A stretch of DNA of 64,000 nucleotides, from positions 1 to 64,000 of the forward strand of contig JAWVEV010000190.1 of assembly GCA_033856535.1 (NCBI GenBank), read 5' to 3'. The position numbers were made by a program, and so were the translations under genes. Source of the stretch: JAWVEV01 sp033856535. GTDB taxonomy: Bacteria > Actinomycetota > Thermoleophilia > Miltoncostaeales > Miltoncostaeaceae. The notes under the pieces are model-generated. The model did not search any database. It had not been told where the DNA came from and saw nothing but the letters and a program-made list of their open reading frames with translations. This document shows positions 15,795 to 24,322 of this stretch, in pieces (position 1 is the first letter of the stretch; every line of letters starts with the position of its first letter).

Positions 15795-15831
15795 CGGCGG
15801 CGGAAACCCATCGGTGGAAGGTGCGGACGTC

Positions 15832-16470
15832 ATGACAGAGATCATCGCGGGCGTGGAAGTTCCGGAGACGGCGGCGGTCGCCGAGGCGTCGCGCCTCGTT
15901 CGGGAGACCGCGAGCCCCCTCATCTACCACCACTCGCGCCGGGTGTTCCTCTTCGGCCAGATCCACGCGCGCCGGCTCGGCCTGGCCCCGGACCCCGAGC
16001 TGCTCTACCTGTCCGCGATCTTCCATGACGTCGGGCTCGCGACGCCCTTCTCCGACGCGGTGCAGCGGTTCGAGGTCGACGGCGCCGACCACGGGCGCAG
16101 GTTCCTGATCGAGCACGGCTTCTCCCGCGAGGCCGCCGAGACCGTGTGGACCGCGATCGCCCTCCACACGACGCCGGGCATCCCCGGGCGGATGGGCCCG
16201 GAGGTCGCCGCCACCCAGCTCGGGGTCCTGACCGACGTCTCCGGGTTCGGCCTGGACGCGCTGGACCCCGAGCAGGTGGAGGAGATCGTCGCCGCCCACC
16301 CGCGGGGCGACTTCAAGAACCGGTTCCTGCGCGAGTACTTCGACGGGCTGAAGCACCGCCCGGAGACCGCGAACGGGACCGGGAACGCCGACGTCGTGGA
16401 GCACTTCATGCCCACCTACCGGCGCACGACCAGCGTCGAGCGCATCCTCGGATCCGCGTGGCCGAGCTGA
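15832..16470 (+). CDS. HD-domain metal-dependent hydrolase
   Basis: A 212-residue HD-superfamily protein. Metal ligands are visible in order: His of YHHSRRVFLFG, the HD pair of AIFHDVGL, a later Asp/His (EVDGADHGRRFL) and AIALHTT. The overall layout resembles the cyanamide hydratase-like HD proteins that often sit beside GlxA-family regulators, but the substrate is unknown. ATG 15832 has GGAAGG about 10 bases upstream; earlier in-frame ATGs overlap the divergent gene. An MDR oxidoreductase follows after 14 bases, suggesting a two-gene operon controlled by the divergent regulator. Confidence 0.82.
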   Translation: MTEIIAGVEVPETAAVAEASRLVRETASPLIYHHSRRVFLFGQIHARRLGLAPDPELLYLSAIFHDVGLATPFSDAVQRFEVDGADHGRRFLIEHGFSREAAETVWTAIALHTTPGIPGRMGPEVAATQLGVLTDVSGFGLDALDPEQVEEIVAAHPRGDFKNRFLREYFDGLKHRPETANGTGNADVVEHFMPTYRRTTSVERILGSAWPS

Positions 16471-16484
16471 CAGAGAGGACCCGG

Positions 16485-17405
16485 ATGCAGGCCATCACCG
16501 TTCGCGACCCCGATGCCGGCATCGGCGGGCTCGAGCTGACCGAGGTGCCGTACCCGCACGCCGCGGAGAACGACGTCATCGTGCGGGTCCACGCCGCCGG
16601 CTTCACCCCGGGCGAGCTCGAGTGGCCCGCCACCTGGACCGATCGCGCCGGCCGGGACCGCACGCCGAGCGTGCCCGGGCACGAGCTGTCGGGCGTCGTG
16701 GTCGGGCTGGGGTACGGCACCACCCTGCTCACCGTCGGCCAGCGGGTGTTCGGCCTCGCCGACTGGGCGCGCAACGGCACCCTGGCCGAGTACGTCGCCG
16801 TGGAGGCGCGCAACCTGGCCCCGCTCGCGGCCGACATCGACCACACCGTGGCGGCGGCGCTGCCGATCTCGGGGCTCACCGCGTGGCAGGCGCTGTTCGA
16901 TCACGCGCGGCTCGCGGTCGGCCAGACCGTCCTGATCCACGGCGCGGCCGGCGGCGTCGGGTCGATCGCCGTCCAGCTCGCCCGCGAGGTGGGCGCCCGG
17001 GTGATCGGCACCGGGCGGGCCGCCGACCGCGAGGTCGCGCTCGGCCTCGGCGCCGACGCGTTCGTGGACCTCGACGCCGAGCCGCTGGAGGGCGTCGGCC
17101 AGGTCGACGTGGTGCTCGACGTCATCGGCGGGGACGTCCTCGAGCGGTCGACCGCGCTGGTGCGCCCGGGCGGCACGCTCGTGACCATCGCCGCGCCGCC
17201 GGCGGTGCGGCCCGCGGACGGGCGCGCGATCTTCTTCGTGGTCGAGCCGGACCGCGCGCGGCTGGCGGACCTGGCCCAGCGCGTGCGCGACGGGCGCCTG
17301 ACGCCGATCGTCGGCGAGGTGCGCCCCCTCGCCGAGACCGCCGACGCGTTCGCCCGCCGCCGGCGCGCCCCCGGCAAGACGATCATCCGGGTCGCGGAGG
17401 ACTGA
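16485..17405 (+). CDS. Zinc-free MDR oxidoreductase (quinone oxidoreductase-like)
   Basis: A 306-residue medium-chain dehydrogenase/reductase. The GroES-like N-terminal domain (1-110) includes VRVHAAGFTPGELEWP and PGHELSGVV but lacks the catalytic zinc ligands. The Rossmann domain has the NADPH-binding HGAAGGVGSIAVQLA motif (about 145-160). Members reduce quinones or enones with NADPH. It is short at the C-terminus relative to many relatives but ends normally (APGKTIIRVAED). It probably works with the HD protein just upstream. A large perfect palindrome follows its stop codon. Confidence 0.87.
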   Translation: MQAITVRDPDAGIGGLELTEVPYPHAAENDVIVRVHAAGFTPGELEWPATWTDRAGRDRTPSVPGHELSGVVVGLGYGTTLLTVGQRVFGLADWARNGTLAEYVAVEARNLAPLAADIDHTVAAALPISGLTAWQALFDHARLAVGQTVLIHGAAGGVGSIAVQLAREVGARVIGTGRAADREVALGLGADAFVDLDAEPLEGVGQVDVVLDVIGGDVLERSTALVRPGGTLVTIAAPPAVRPADGRAIFFVVEPDRARLADLAQRVRDGRLTPIVGEVRPLAETADAFARRRRAPGKTIIRVAED

Positions 17406-17412
17406 GAGGTCA

Positions 17413-17457
17413 GCGCCGGCCGCGCCATTTGGCGCCGACGGCGCCAAATGGCGCGGC
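17413..17457. repeat. Perfect 18-bp intergenic stem-loop (dispersed palindrome family)
   Basis: The arms 17419-17436 and 17440-17457 are perfectly complementary with a 3-base GAC loop; the core of each arm is GCGCCATTTGGCGCC or its complement. The 23 bases 17413-17435 match 25302-25324 at 22 positions, so this is a repeated element. It lies 13 bases after the MDR stop codon and has no T-tract. Terminator, REP-like element or protein site are all possible. Confidence 0.7.
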
Positions 17458-17491
17458 GGAACGGCGGGGGCCGTATGCGAGGATCGGGGCT

Positions 17492-19033
17492 GTGCCCACC
17501 GCCCGCTCCGCCGCGCCGGCGCCGCTCCCCGGCTGCACCCCGCTCTTCGACGCCCGGGCGATGCGGGAGGGCGACCGGCGGGCGGTCGAGGAGCACGGGA
17601 TGCCCTCGATCCTGCTCATGGAGCGCGCCGGTTGGGTCAGCGCGCATGTGATCCTCGCCCGCCACCCCGACCGCCGCTCCGCCTTGGTGGTGGTCGGCCC
17701 CGGAAACAACGGCGGCGACGGCATGGTGGTCGCCCGCCACCTGGCCGAGGCCGGCTGGAGCGTGACCGTCGTGGCGCCCGAGGGCCGCGAGCCCGAGGCG
17801 CCCGACGCCGCGGTCATGACGGCGATCGCCCGCAGCCTCGGCCTCGCGGTAGAGCCCCTTACGCACGGCTTCGTGGATCCCGACGGCCCGGTCGTCGTCG
17901 ACGCGCTGCTCGGTACGGGCGCGAGCGGCGCCCCGAGGGGCCCGATCGGCGCCGCGGTCGCCTGGATGGCCGCGCTGCAGGCGCCGGTCGTGGCGCTGGA
18001 CGTGCCCTCGGGCGTCGAAGCCGACACCGGCCGCGCCCCGGGCGACGCGGTGCGCGCTGGCTCGACCGTGACGTACCACGGCCACAAGGTCGGCCTTTGG
18101 GTCGAGCCCGGGCGCGGGCTCGCGGGCCAGGTCGTCGTCGCCGATATCGGCATCCCCTCGGCGTTCGGCTTGGAGCCGGTCGCCTGGCTGGCCGGTCCCG
18201 CCGCGGTCGCCGCCGTGCCGCCGAAGGACGCGATCGGCGACAAGTACCGCGCCGGCGCCGTGCTCGTCGTGGCCGGCGCCCCCGGCCTCACCGGGGCGGG
18301 CTGCCTCTGCGCGCGGGCGGCGCTGCGCGCCGGCGCCGGCTTGGTCGTGGCCGCCGCGCCCGCCGAGGTGCAGCCGATCATGGCCGCCCAGCTCCTGGAG
18401 GTGATGTGCGCGGCGGTCCCCGGAGGGGGCGGCCACCTGGGCCCCGAGTCCGTCGAGCCGGTCCTCGCCCAGGCCCGCCGCGCCGGCGCGGTCGCGCTCG
18501 GCCCCGGCATCGGCCGCGAGGAGGCGACGACAGCCGCGGTCCACCGGCTGCTCGCCGCCCTCGAGCTGCCGGTGGTGCTGGACGCGGACGGCCTGTGGCA
18601 CCTGGGCGACGACCTCGGCCGGATCGCCGGCCGCGCGGCCCCCACCGTGCTCACGCCACACGCCGGGGAGGCCGCCCGCCTGCTCGGCGTCCCGCGGGCC
18701 GAGGTCGAGGCCGGCCGGCTCGACGCGGCCCGCGAGCTCGCCAAACGCAGCGGCGCCATCGCGGTCCTGAAGGGCGCGGGCACGATCGTCGCCGCGCCCG
18801 ACGGCCGCCTGGTCGTGAACGGCACCGGCAGCCCGGCGCTCGCCACGGCGGGCACCGGCGACGTGCTCACCGGCGCGGTCGCCGCCTTCCTGGCCAAGGG
18901 CATGGATCCGTTCGTCGCCGCCGCCGCCGCGGTCGCCGCCCACGGCGTGGCCGGCGAGCTGGCCGACCGCGGCGACGGGACCGTGGCCGGCGACGTCATG
19001 GAGGCGCTCCCATCCGCTCTCCGACGGAGATGA
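17492..19033 (+). CDS. nnr: Bifunctional NAD(P)H-hydrate epimerase / ADP-dependent dehydratase
   Basis: A 513-residue repair enzyme for hydrated NAD(P)H. The N-terminal YjeF_N epimerase domain (about 15-225) contains LVVVGPGNNGGDGMVVARHL and VDALLGTGASGAPRG; the C-terminal dehydratase (about 230-510) has GAPGLTGAGCLCARAALRAGAG, the VLTPHAGEAARLL segment and the nucleotide motif GTGDVLTGAVAAFLAKG. GTG 17492 was chosen because it follows the strong hairpin at 17419-17457 and GAGGAT sits 7 bases before it; upstream the frame loses coding character. Its stop overlaps the alr start by 4 bases (ATGA). Confidence 0.93.
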   Translation: MPTARSAAPAPLPGCTPLFDARAMREGDRRAVEEHGMPSILLMERAGWVSAHVILARHPDRRSALVVVGPGNNGGDGMVVARHLAEAGWSVTVVAPEGREPEAPDAAVMTAIARSLGLAVEPLTHGFVDPDGPVVVDALLGTGASGAPRGPIGAAVAWMAALQAPVVALDVPSGVEADTGRAPGDAVRAGSTVTYHGHKVGLWVEPGRGLAGQVVVADIGIPSAFGLEPVAWLAGPAAVAAVPPKDAIGDKYRAGAVLVVAGAPGLTGAGCLCARAALRAGAGLVVAAAPAEVQPIMAAQLLEVMCAAVPGGGGHLGPESVEPVLAQARRAGAVALGPGIGREEATTAAVHRLLAALELPVVLDADGLWHLGDDLGRIAGRAAPTVLTPHAGEAARLLGVPRAEVEAGRLDAARELAKRSGAIAVLKGAGTIVAAPDGRLVVNGTGSPALATAGTGDVLTGAVAAFLAKGMDPFVAAAAAVAAHGVAGELADRGDGTVAGDVMEALPSALRRR

Positions 19034-20160
19034 TCACGCGCCGGGCCGAGGCCCGGATCGATCTGGCGGCGATCCGCCACAACGCGGAGACGCTCGCCCG
19101 AACCGCCGGCACCGCGGCGCTCATGGCGATCGTGAAGGCCGACGGCTACGGCCACGGCGCGGTGCCCTCCGCCCGCGCGGCCCTCGAGGGGGGCGCCGCC
19201 TGGCTCGGCGTCGCCACCGCCGCCGAGGCCGAGGAGCTGCGCGCCGCCGGCCTGGAGGCGCCGATCCTGGTCATGGGCCCGATGATCGGCGACGAGATCG
19301 GGCGCGCCGTCGCGGCCCGCGCCGACGTCACGGTCTGGACGCCGGAGGTCTTCCCGGCCCTGGTCGCGGCCGCCGAGTCCGCCGGCACGGCCGTCCGGGC
19401 CCACCTCAAGCTCGACACCGGCATGGGCCGCCTGGGCGCGCGCCTCGAGGACGTCGCCGCGCTCGCCGACGCCGCGGCCGCGCACGCCGGCCCGGTCGAG
19501 GTCGTCGGCCTGATGACCCACTTCGCGACCGCCGATGAGCGCGAGGGCGAGAACGCGGCCTTCATGCGCGAGCAGCTCGTGCGCTTCCGGTCTCAGGTGG
19601 CGCAGCTGCGCCACCGCTTCCCCGGCGCGCTGGCCCACGCGGCGAACTCGGCGGCCACCCTGCGCGCCCCGGCCGACGCCGGCTTCGACCTGGTGCGCTG
19701 CGGCATCGCCCTCTACGGCTGCACGCCCTTCGCCGGCGACGATGCCCGCGACCACGACCTGCGGCCGGCGATGTCGCTGGTCTCGTACCTGGCCTCGGTC
19801 AAGACGATCCGCTCGCGCGACAGCGTCGGCTACGGCCGCACCTACCGCGCCGCCCGCGGCACCCGCATCGGCGTGGTCCCGGTCGGCTACGGCGATGGCT
19901 ACGCGCGCAACCTCTCCAACCGCGCCGAGGCGCTGGTGGGCGGGCGCCGGGTGCCCGTGGTCGGCACCATCTCCATGGACCAGCTCACGATCGACCTCGG
20001 CCCCGAGGGCGAGGAGCGGGTCGGCGGGGAGGTGGTGCTGATGGGCGAGCGCGGCGACGAGCGGATCAGCGCCGACCACCTGGCCGAGTGGCGCGGGACC
20101 ATCGGCTACGAGGTGACCTGCTCGGTGGGCGCCCGGGTGCCGAGGGTCCACTCGGGGTGA
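19030..20160 (+). CDS. alr: Alanine racemase
   Basis: A 376-residue PLP enzyme that converts L-Ala to D-Ala for peptidoglycan. The PLP lysine is Lys36 in AIVKADGYGHG; the opposite catalytic base is Tyr268 in SVGYGRTY. Other family marks are LKLDTGMGRLG, THFATADE and GTISMDQLTIDLG. ATG 19030 overlaps the nnr stop, and its own stop overlaps the next gene's GTG by 4 bases, so nnr, alr and the nucleotidyltransferase are translationally coupled. It supplies substrate for the pathway trimmed by the carboxypeptidase at 1513. Confidence 0.96.
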   Translation: MITRRAEARIDLAAIRHNAETLARTAGTAALMAIVKADGYGHGAVPSARAALEGGAAWLGVATAAEAEELRAAGLEAPILVMGPMIGDEIGRAVAARADVTVWTPEVFPALVAAAESAGTAVRAHLKLDTGMGRLGARLEDVAALADAAAAHAGPVEVVGLMTHFATADEREGENAAFMREQLVRFRSQVAQLRHRFPGALAHAANSAATLRAPADAGFDLVRCGIALYGCTPFAGDDARDHDLRPAMSLVSYLASVKTIRSRDSVGYGRTYRAARGTRIGVVPVGYGDGYARNLSNRAEALVGGRRVPVVGTISMDQLTIDLGPEGEERVGGEVVLMGERGDERISADHLAEWRGTIGYEVTCSVGARVPRVHSG

Positions 20161-21581
20161 GCCGGCCCCTCGGCGCCGAGGTGGCGCCGCTCGCGCCGCT
20201 CGGCGAGGGGGCGTGGGCGGTGGGGGGCGGGATCCGCGATTTCCTGCTCGGCCGGCCCGTGGCCGACCTGGACGTGGCGGTCGCCGATCGCCCGGCCGAG
20301 CGCGCCAAGGAGCTCGCCAAGGCCCACGACGCGCGCCGCTTCCGCCTCTCGGCGAGCTTCGGCTCGTGGCGCGTCTTCGGGGGGCGGCTGCCCCACCCGG
20401 TCGACCTGACGCCGCTCCAGGGGCCGACCCTCGAGGCCGACCTGGCCCGCCGCGACCTGACCGTGAACGCCCTCGCCACGCCGGTCGCCGGGCCCGGCGC
20501 GGGCGAGATCGTCGACCGCCACGGCGGCGTCGCCGACCTCGAGGCCCGCCGGCTGCGGCTGGTGACCCCGGCCGCGCTCGCGAACGACCCGGTGCGGATG
20601 CTGCGCCTGGCGCGGCTCGCGCTCCAGCTCGGCTTCGCCGTCGACCCCGAGGCCGTCCGCCAGGCCCGGGCCGACGCCCCGCGCCTGGCCGGCGCCGTCG
20701 GCGAGCGCCTGCGCGACGAGCTCGGCCGGCTGCTGCGCCTCCCCGAGGCCTGGCGCGGGGTGGAGCTGCTCGACGAGATCGGGGCCCTCGGCGCCCTCGT
20801 GCCCGAGCTGGAGCAGAGCCGGGGGGTGGAGCAGAGCCCGTACCACCACAAGGACGTCCTGGGGCACACGCTCGAGGTGGTGCGCCACGCGTCCGAGCTG
20901 CTGGCCGACCCCGAGCCGGTCTTCCGAGGCCTGGCGCCGCGGGTGGCCGAGGCGCTCGCCCGGCCGCTGGCCGACGACCTCACCGCCGGCCAGGCCACCC
21001 TCTATGCGGCGCTGCTGCACGACATGGCCAAGCCGGCGACGCGCGCGGTGACGCCGGAGGGGCGCGTCACCTTCATGGGTCACGACCGGCTGGGCGCGGA
21101 GATGGTCGACACGCTCTTCCGGCGCCTGCGCACCTCGACCAAGCTGCGCGAGTTCGTGACCCTGCTGGTGCGCCAGCACCTGCCGCTGGGCTTCATGGTG
21201 CACCGCGAGCCGCTGTCGCTGCGCCAGATCGACCGCTACCTGCGCCGCACCGCCCCGGCCGAGATCGAGGTGATCGTGCTGACGGTGGCGGACCGGCTGG
21301 CGACCGCCGGCCCCATGACGCGTCCCTCGGCCATCACGCGCCACCTGGCGCTGGCCCGTCAGGTGGCCGGCGTGCACTTCGAGCTGCTCGACCGCGGCCC
21401 GATCCGCCCGCCGGTGCCGGGCGACGCGCTGGCGCGGGCGGCGGGCCGCCCGCCCGGCCCCTGGCTCACCGACCTGCTCGCCGCGCTGCGCGAGGAGCAG
21501 CTGGTCGGCGCGGTGCGGAGCGCAGAGGAAGCCGAGCAATTTGCGCGAAGGTGGGTGGCGTCGGACCGTTCCAGCTTCTGA
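20157..21581 (+). CDS. tRNA nucleotidyltransferase / poly(A) polymerase-family protein with HD domain
   Basis: A 474-residue class II nucleotidyltransferase. The catalytic head has AVGGGIRDFLLGR and the DLDVAV metal-binding aspartates (about residues 20-45), then RRDLTVNALA and the NDPVRMLRLARLALQL neck. An HD domain follows (about 220-330) with YHHKDVLGHTLEVV, YAALLHDMAKP and FMGHDRLGAEM. It may add CCA to tRNA or poly(A) to RNA; the head is compact and the template residues cannot be assigned securely. GTG 20157 overlaps the alr stop by 4 bases. It is the last gene of the coupled nnr-alr chain. Confidence 0.87.
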   Translation: MSRPLGAEVAPLAPLGEGAWAVGGGIRDFLLGRPVADLDVAVADRPAERAKELAKAHDARRFRLSASFGSWRVFGGRLPHPVDLTPLQGPTLEADLARRDLTVNALATPVAGPGAGEIVDRHGGVADLEARRLRLVTPAALANDPVRMLRLARLALQLGFAVDPEAVRQARADAPRLAGAVGERLRDELGRLLRLPEAWRGVELLDEIGALGALVPELEQSRGVEQSPYHHKDVLGHTLEVVRHASELLADPEPVFRGLAPRVAEALARPLADDLTAGQATLYAALLHDMAKPATRAVTPEGRVTFMGHDRLGAEMVDTLFRRLRTSTKLREFVTLLVRQHLPLGFMVHREPLSLRQIDRYLRRTAPAEIEVIVLTVADRLATAGPMTRPSAITRHLALARQVAGVHFELLDRGPIRPPVPGDALARAAGRPPGPWLTDLLAALREEQLVGAVRSAEEAEQFARRWVASDRSSF

Positions 21582-21677
21582 CGGGTTTGGAACGCCGGCG
21601 TGCCCAGGTTAGGGTCGCGCGCAGTCGGGGATCCGGTCGCCCGCCGCGCGGCTCGGCCATGACCCTCCGCCCGCTCG

Positions 21678-22193
21678 ATGCCCAAGCTCCTCTCGCCGAC
21701 CACGGCCACGCTGTGCGCGTGTCTCCTCGCGTCATTCGGCGCCGGCTCCGCCATGCCGGCCCCGACGCCGGTCGACGCGGCGAAACAGGCGAAGCCGCCC
21801 CCGCCGGCCACCTGCGTGCGCGGCGCCCCGGCCCCGCGCCAGGAGCGGGCGCTCCGGCGCGAGATCGCGCACCTGCGCGCGGCGCGCGGCAAGGCCCGCC
21901 TCCGCGCCACCGCGGTGCTGACGCGCGCCGCGCGCCGGCACAGCCACCGCCTGGTGCGCCGAGGCCTCTTCGAGCACAGCGCGCGACTTCCCTACGGCCA
22001 CTCGCGCGCCGGCGGGCAGAACCTCGCCCGCGCCTGGAGCGCCCGGCAGGCGGCGGGGCTCATGATGCACAGCCCGCCCCACCGCAGGACCCTGCTCGAC
22101 GGTCGGTGGCGGTTCATCGGCGTGGGCGCCGCCCTTGACTGCCACGGAATGGTGACCTTCACGGTGAACGTGGCCGCGGAGCCGCCGCGGTAG
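21678..22193 (+). CDS. Secreted CAP/SCP-domain protein
   Basis: A 171-residue protein with an N-terminal signal peptide (about 1-28) and a small CAP domain. The core is recognisable by the helix RRHSHRLVRRGLFEHS, the GQNLARAWSARQAAGLMMHSPPHRRTLL segment and the final strand FIGVGAALDCHGMVTFTVN. CAP proteins are secreted and bind lipids or walls; the bacterial role is unclear. A TTGGAA-17-TAGGGT pair at 21587-21615 is a possible promoter. Two Cys (about 46 and 155) could form a disulfide outside the cell. Confidence 0.82.
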   Translation: MPKLLSPTTATLCACLLASFGAGSAMPAPTPVDAAKQAKPPPPATCVRGAPAPRQERALRREIAHLRAARGKARLRATAVLTRAARRHSHRLVRRGLFEHSARLPYGHSRAGGQNLARAWSARQAAGLMMHSPPHRRTLLDGRWRFIGVGAALDCHGMVTFTVNVAAEPPR

Positions 22194-22242
22194 CCGAGCG
22201 CGCCGGGCTTCCGCCCGAGTCGCGCGCACTAGACTCGGCGCC

Positions 22243-23061
22243 ATGTGTCCCCTGTGTCTCAGCCGACTCGAGGCGGGGGCGACGCATTGCCCGGCCTGCG
22301 GACACGCGCTCTCCGGGCGGTTCGAGGACCGGGCCGGGCTGGACCCGGATCGCGCGAGGGTCCCGCCGCCGGAGCTCGTGTACCGGGTCATGGGGATGCA
22401 CGACGTCGTCGAGTTCCTCTACTCGGGCCATCGCGTGGCCGAGGACCTGGCGCGGGCCGCCGAGCGCGCGCTCCGCCCTCTCGGCGAGGCGCTGGCGATC
22501 TTCGACTTCGGCACGGGGTGCGGACGCGTGCTGCGATGGCTCGTGTCGAAGGCTCCCGAGGCCGACTGGCACGCCTGCGACATCGACGCCGAGGCCGTGG
22601 GCTGGGTGGATCAGAACGTCGGCGGCGTCCGGGCGTTCCCGTCGGACACCCTTCCGCCCCTGCCCCTCGAGGACGCCAGCTTCGACCTCATCACCTGCTA
22701 CAGCGTCTTCACCCACCTCCCCGAGGACTACCAGGACGCCTGGCTCGCGGAGCTCAGACGGGTCGCGAAACCGGGCGGCGTGCTGCTCATCACCGTTCAC
22801 GGACCGACGGTGTTCGAGCGCGGGATGAGCCGGGGCGCCTACCTGCGGGGACGCCAGGAGGAGTTCGAGGCCGGGCGGCTCGTCTACTGGGCCAACGACT
22901 TCTGGAAGGACGAGTTCCCCGACTATTACCAGACGTCGTATCACCACCCGGACTACGTGACGCGGCACTGGTCGAGATGGCTCGACATCGTCGACATCGT
23001 GCCGGCGGGCGCCTTTCCCCAGCACGACGTCGTCATCGCCAGGCGTCCGGTGGATGGCTAG
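22243..23061 (+). CDS. SAM-dependent methyltransferase with N-terminal zinc ribbon
   Basis: A 272-residue fusion. Residues 2-20 form a Cys4 zinc ribbon (CPLC...CPAC). A class I methyltransferase domain follows: motif I is FDFGTGCGRVLRWLV, then WHACDIDAEAVGWV, the acidic SFDLITCYSVFTHLPED and KPGGVLLITVHGP. The late aromatic segment with Tyr-rich HPDYVTRHW is seen in methyltransferases near glycan clusters. The substrate is unknown. TAGACT at 22230-22235 ends 7 bases before ATG 22243, so the transcript is probably leaderless. The end overlaps the cobalamin adenosyltransferase gene by 8 bases. Confidence 0.82.
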   Translation: MCPLCLSRLEAGATHCPACGHALSGRFEDRAGLDPDRARVPPPELVYRVMGMHDVVEFLYSGHRVAEDLARAAERALRPLGEALAIFDFGTGCGRVLRWLVSKAPEADWHACDIDAEAVGWVDQNVGGVRAFPSDTLPPLPLEDASFDLITCYSVFTHLPEDYQDAWLAELRRVAKPGGVLLITVHGPTVFERGMSRGAYLRGRQEEFEAGRLVYWANDFWKDEFPDYYQTSYHHPDYVTRHWSRWLDIVDIVPAGAFPQHDVVIARRPVDG

Positions 23062-23659
23062 GGTCCGGGCGGTGGTCCGGCTCACACGCATCTACACGCG
23101 CGGCGGCGACAAGGGGGACACGCACCTCGGCGACATGAGCCGGGTGCGCAAGACCGCGCCGCGCGTCGGCGCCTTCGGCGACGTGGACGAGCTCAACAGC
23201 GCGATCGGCATCGCCCGGGCGCACGATCCCGGCGGCCCGGCCGACGCCTGGCTGGCGGCGATCCAGAACGACCTCTTCGATCTCGGCGCCGACCTCTGCC
23301 GCCCGGGGGGCGGGGAGGGCGAGGAGCCGCCGGCCGAGGGCCGGGGGCCACTGCGGGTGACCGCCGGACAGGTGGAGCGGCTCGAGCGCTGGTGCGACGA
23401 GGTGAACGACACCCTCGAGCCGTTGAAGAGCTTCGTGCTGCCGGCCGGCTCGCCCGCCGGCGCCGCGCTGCACCTGGCGCGCACGATCTGCCGGCGCGCC
23501 GAGCGCGCCACGATCGCCCTGGCCGACGAGGAGCCGATCAACGCGCAGGCGGTCATCTACCTGAACCGCCTGTCGGACCTGCTCTTCATCCTCGCCCGCG
23601 CCGCCAACCGGGACGCCGGCGGCGACGTGCTCTGGGTCCCCGGGGGCGAGCGGCCCTAG
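23054..23659 (+). CDS. Cob(I)alamin adenosyltransferase, PduO type
   Basis: A 201-residue PduO-type ATR that transfers adenosine from ATP to cob(I)alamin, forming coenzyme B12. The N-terminal ATP-binding signature IYTRGGDKGDTHLGD and the following RVGAFGDVDELNSAIG are clear. The second signature (RTICRRAERATIAL, then LNRLSDLLFILARAAN) is also complete. Length is typical. It overlaps the preceding methyltransferase gene by 8 bases; no B12-dependent enzyme is nearby. It converges on 23665 with a 5-base gap containing a CTAGGGGCCCTAG-like palindrome. Confidence 0.94.
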   Translation: MARVRAVVRLTRIYTRGGDKGDTHLGDMSRVRKTAPRVGAFGDVDELNSAIGIARAHDPGGPADAWLAAIQNDLFDLGADLCRPGGGEGEEPPAEGRGPLRVTAGQVERLERWCDEVNDTLEPLKSFVLPAGSPAGAALHLARTICRRAERATIALADEEPINAQAVIYLNRLSDLLFILARAANRDAGGDVLWVPGGERP

Positions 23660-23664
23660 GGCCC

Positions 23665-24270
23665 CTAGCGCAGGCGCCGGGGCGGACCGGTGACGCGCCG
23701 CTCGAGCAGGTACCGATCCGCGGAGGGCCGGTAGCGGTAAGCCGAGATCCGCACCCGGATCACGCCCGGGCAGCAGGTGGGGTCGTTCGGCGGCACCAGG
23801 GTCTCGCGCAGGTGGATCAGGCGGCCGGCGATGCGGGCCTGCGCCGAGCCCACCGCGAAGCCGCGCGGGCTGCGCGCGGTCCCCGTGTCGTAGCGCCAGA
23901 GGGTCCGCAGCGCGGTCCCGTCCCAGCGGCCGAGGGCGGCCGCGTAGAAGTGGCCGCTGGCGCCGGAGCTGCCGTCGGCGAAGACCTGCGGGTGCCCGGT
24001 CCGGGCGAAGTCGCGCGCCGCGAGGCGGCCGATGCGGTCGAGCGCGCGCCCGAGCGATGCCTTCGCGCCGGTCGTCGGGTCACCGATCACGACGCGCTGC
24101 TGCGCGTAGCCGGCCGGATCGACCGGACGCACCGCGACGGTCTCCAGATCGGGGTCGCCGTCCAGGTCGACCGCCAGGACGCGCGTGTCGGCGTCGGGCC
24201 CGGCGAGCAGCGCCGCCGGCAGCGCCAGCAGCAGGGCGACGGCCGCCCCGCGCGCTGCGATCGTCCTCAC
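23665..24270 (-). CDS. Secreted protein with FG-GAP-like calcium motif (hypothetical)
   Basis: A 201-residue exported protein. GTG 24270 follows GGGAGG by 4 bases and opens a signal peptide (AVALLLALPAALLAGPD). The segment VLAVDLDGDPDLETVAV is an FG-GAP/VCBS-type Asp-rich loop that usually binds calcium; GHPQVFADGSSGASGHFYAAAL and the C-terminal strands would fit a propeller-like or beta-sandwich domain. Two adjacent Cys (PTCCPGV) are present. Function is unknown; it lies in a run of secreted-protein genes. Confidence 0.7.
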   Translation of the reverse strand: MRTIAARGAAVALLLALPAALLAGPDADTRVLAVDLDGDPDLETVAVRPVDPAGYAQQRVVIGDPTTGAKASLGRALDRIGRLAARDFARTGHPQVFADGSSGASGHFYAAALGRWDGTALRTLWRYDTGTARSPRGFAVGSAQARIAGRLIHLRETLVPPNDPTCCPGVIRVRISAYRYRPSADRYLLERRVTGPPRRLR

Positions 24271-24322
24271 GGGGCCTCCCTCGATCCGGTCCGGGTCGGG
24301 GGAGGAGGCTAGCGGACCGCCC

